DNA from: Chrysogorgia sp. JL179-B06
Taxonomy: Eukaryota; Cnidaria; Anthozoa; Scleralcyonacea; Chrysogorgiidae
Assembly: GCA_035772405.1 (NCBI GenBank)
Contig: JAYKKM010000175.1
Coordinates: forward strand, 948,501 to 1,012,500
Direction: 5' to 3'
Length of the DNA stretch: 64,000 nucleotides
The notes under the pieces were generated by a model. It worked only from the letters and a program-made list of their open reading frames with translations, did no database searches and was not told where the DNA came from. The translations under genes were made by a program, and so were the position numbers. This document shows, piece after piece, positions 63,805 through 64,000 of this stretch; position 1 is the stretch's first letter, and every line of letters begins with the position of its first letter.

Positions 63805-64000
63805 GGGTGTTCTCGGATACCCCACTTTTTTAAATTTAGACATTGGTCACATGAAGCGTCCAATGTCTCATAGAAACATTTTTTCACACAGTGGTCAGAA
63901 GGTTTGTGAGATAAAGAGAGAAAGTTTCGCAGATATTTTTATCAAGTTAAAAACGTCTTTAAAAACGCTAGAGCAGTTGTCGCTTCAAACGTCGTCTCAA
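63805..64000. other. Downstream of thymidine kinase, no gene seen
   Basis: 196 bases with only short frames. A pair of short matches, GACATTGG-TCAC and GTCCAATGTC (63839-63872), forms a possible 3'-end hairpin. Confidence 0.4.

Larger units (their letters stand above)
53250..64000. mobile_element. Element II: second, divergent Polinton-like element (partial)
   Basis: Sequence unrelated at DNA level to element I begins with AGTAGTATAG, closely resembling the AGTAGTAG end of element I, exactly where the third host copy stops. Genes include PolB next to this end, homologues of three small membrane proteins of element I, a zinc-ribbon gene and a thymidine kinase. Orientation is opposite to element I. 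Capsid and ATPase genes and the right end are not in the window. The first 1.4 kb is rearranged (fold-backs and a PolB fragment). Confidence 0.7.

Overview
The window is eukaryotic (animal) DNA. It is AT-rich, has long gene-poor stretches full of short inverted repeats, and carries a single-exon gene of the Renilla-type luciferase / haloalkane dehalogenase family. It also carries two kinds of large virus-like Polinton/Maverick elements and a hAT-like transposon. A luciferase-like gene of this type together with these elements fits a marine invertebrate (cnidarian, echinoderm or cephalochordate). I cannot narrow the host further from sequence alone.

Layout. A 22.5-kb unit is repeated in tandem: 1-22512, 22513-44990, then a third copy from 44991 that is cut off at 53249. 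Each unit is about 9.2 kb of host DNA (luciferase-like gene on the minus strand) plus one 13.3-kb virus-like element (element I: 9266-22578 and 31779-45056). Element I is bounded by 268-bp terminal inverted repeats starting AGTAGTAG and by the 6-bp target duplication CTAATA. Bases 1-66 are the end of yet another element I. The simplest history is one insertion followed by tandem amplification of a block that included it. The third host copy is interrupted at 53250 by a different, related element (element II), whose far end lies beyond the window.

Element I encodes a VLTF3-like late transcription factor, a double-jelly-roll major capsid protein, an A32/FtsK-HerA packaging ATPase, a protein-primed family-B DNA polymerase with an endonuclease-VII-like zinc region, a SAP-repeat/NUMOD1 DNA-binding protein, and about ten small proteins of unknown function, most with a membrane segment. 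Nearly all start codons sit in or just after a TATAATAAATG-like motif, and several gene ends carry short hairpins, which suggests a transcription programme of its own. No integrase or protease was recognised. Capsid, ATPase and polymerase genes carry lesions shared by both copies, so the element was already defective before amplification. Other breaks are private to one copy, lie mostly in homopolymers, and may be sequencing noise.

Element II carries a frameshifted PolB, a second truncated PolB N-terminus between two fold-back repeats, a zinc-ribbon gene split by a 2.0-kb hAT-like insertion, homologues of three small membrane proteins of element I in a compact row, a zinc-finger-like gene and an intact thymidine kinase.

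The luciferase-like gene is intact only in the third host copy (50773-51720). The first two copies share a one-base frameshift that removes the catalytic histidine.
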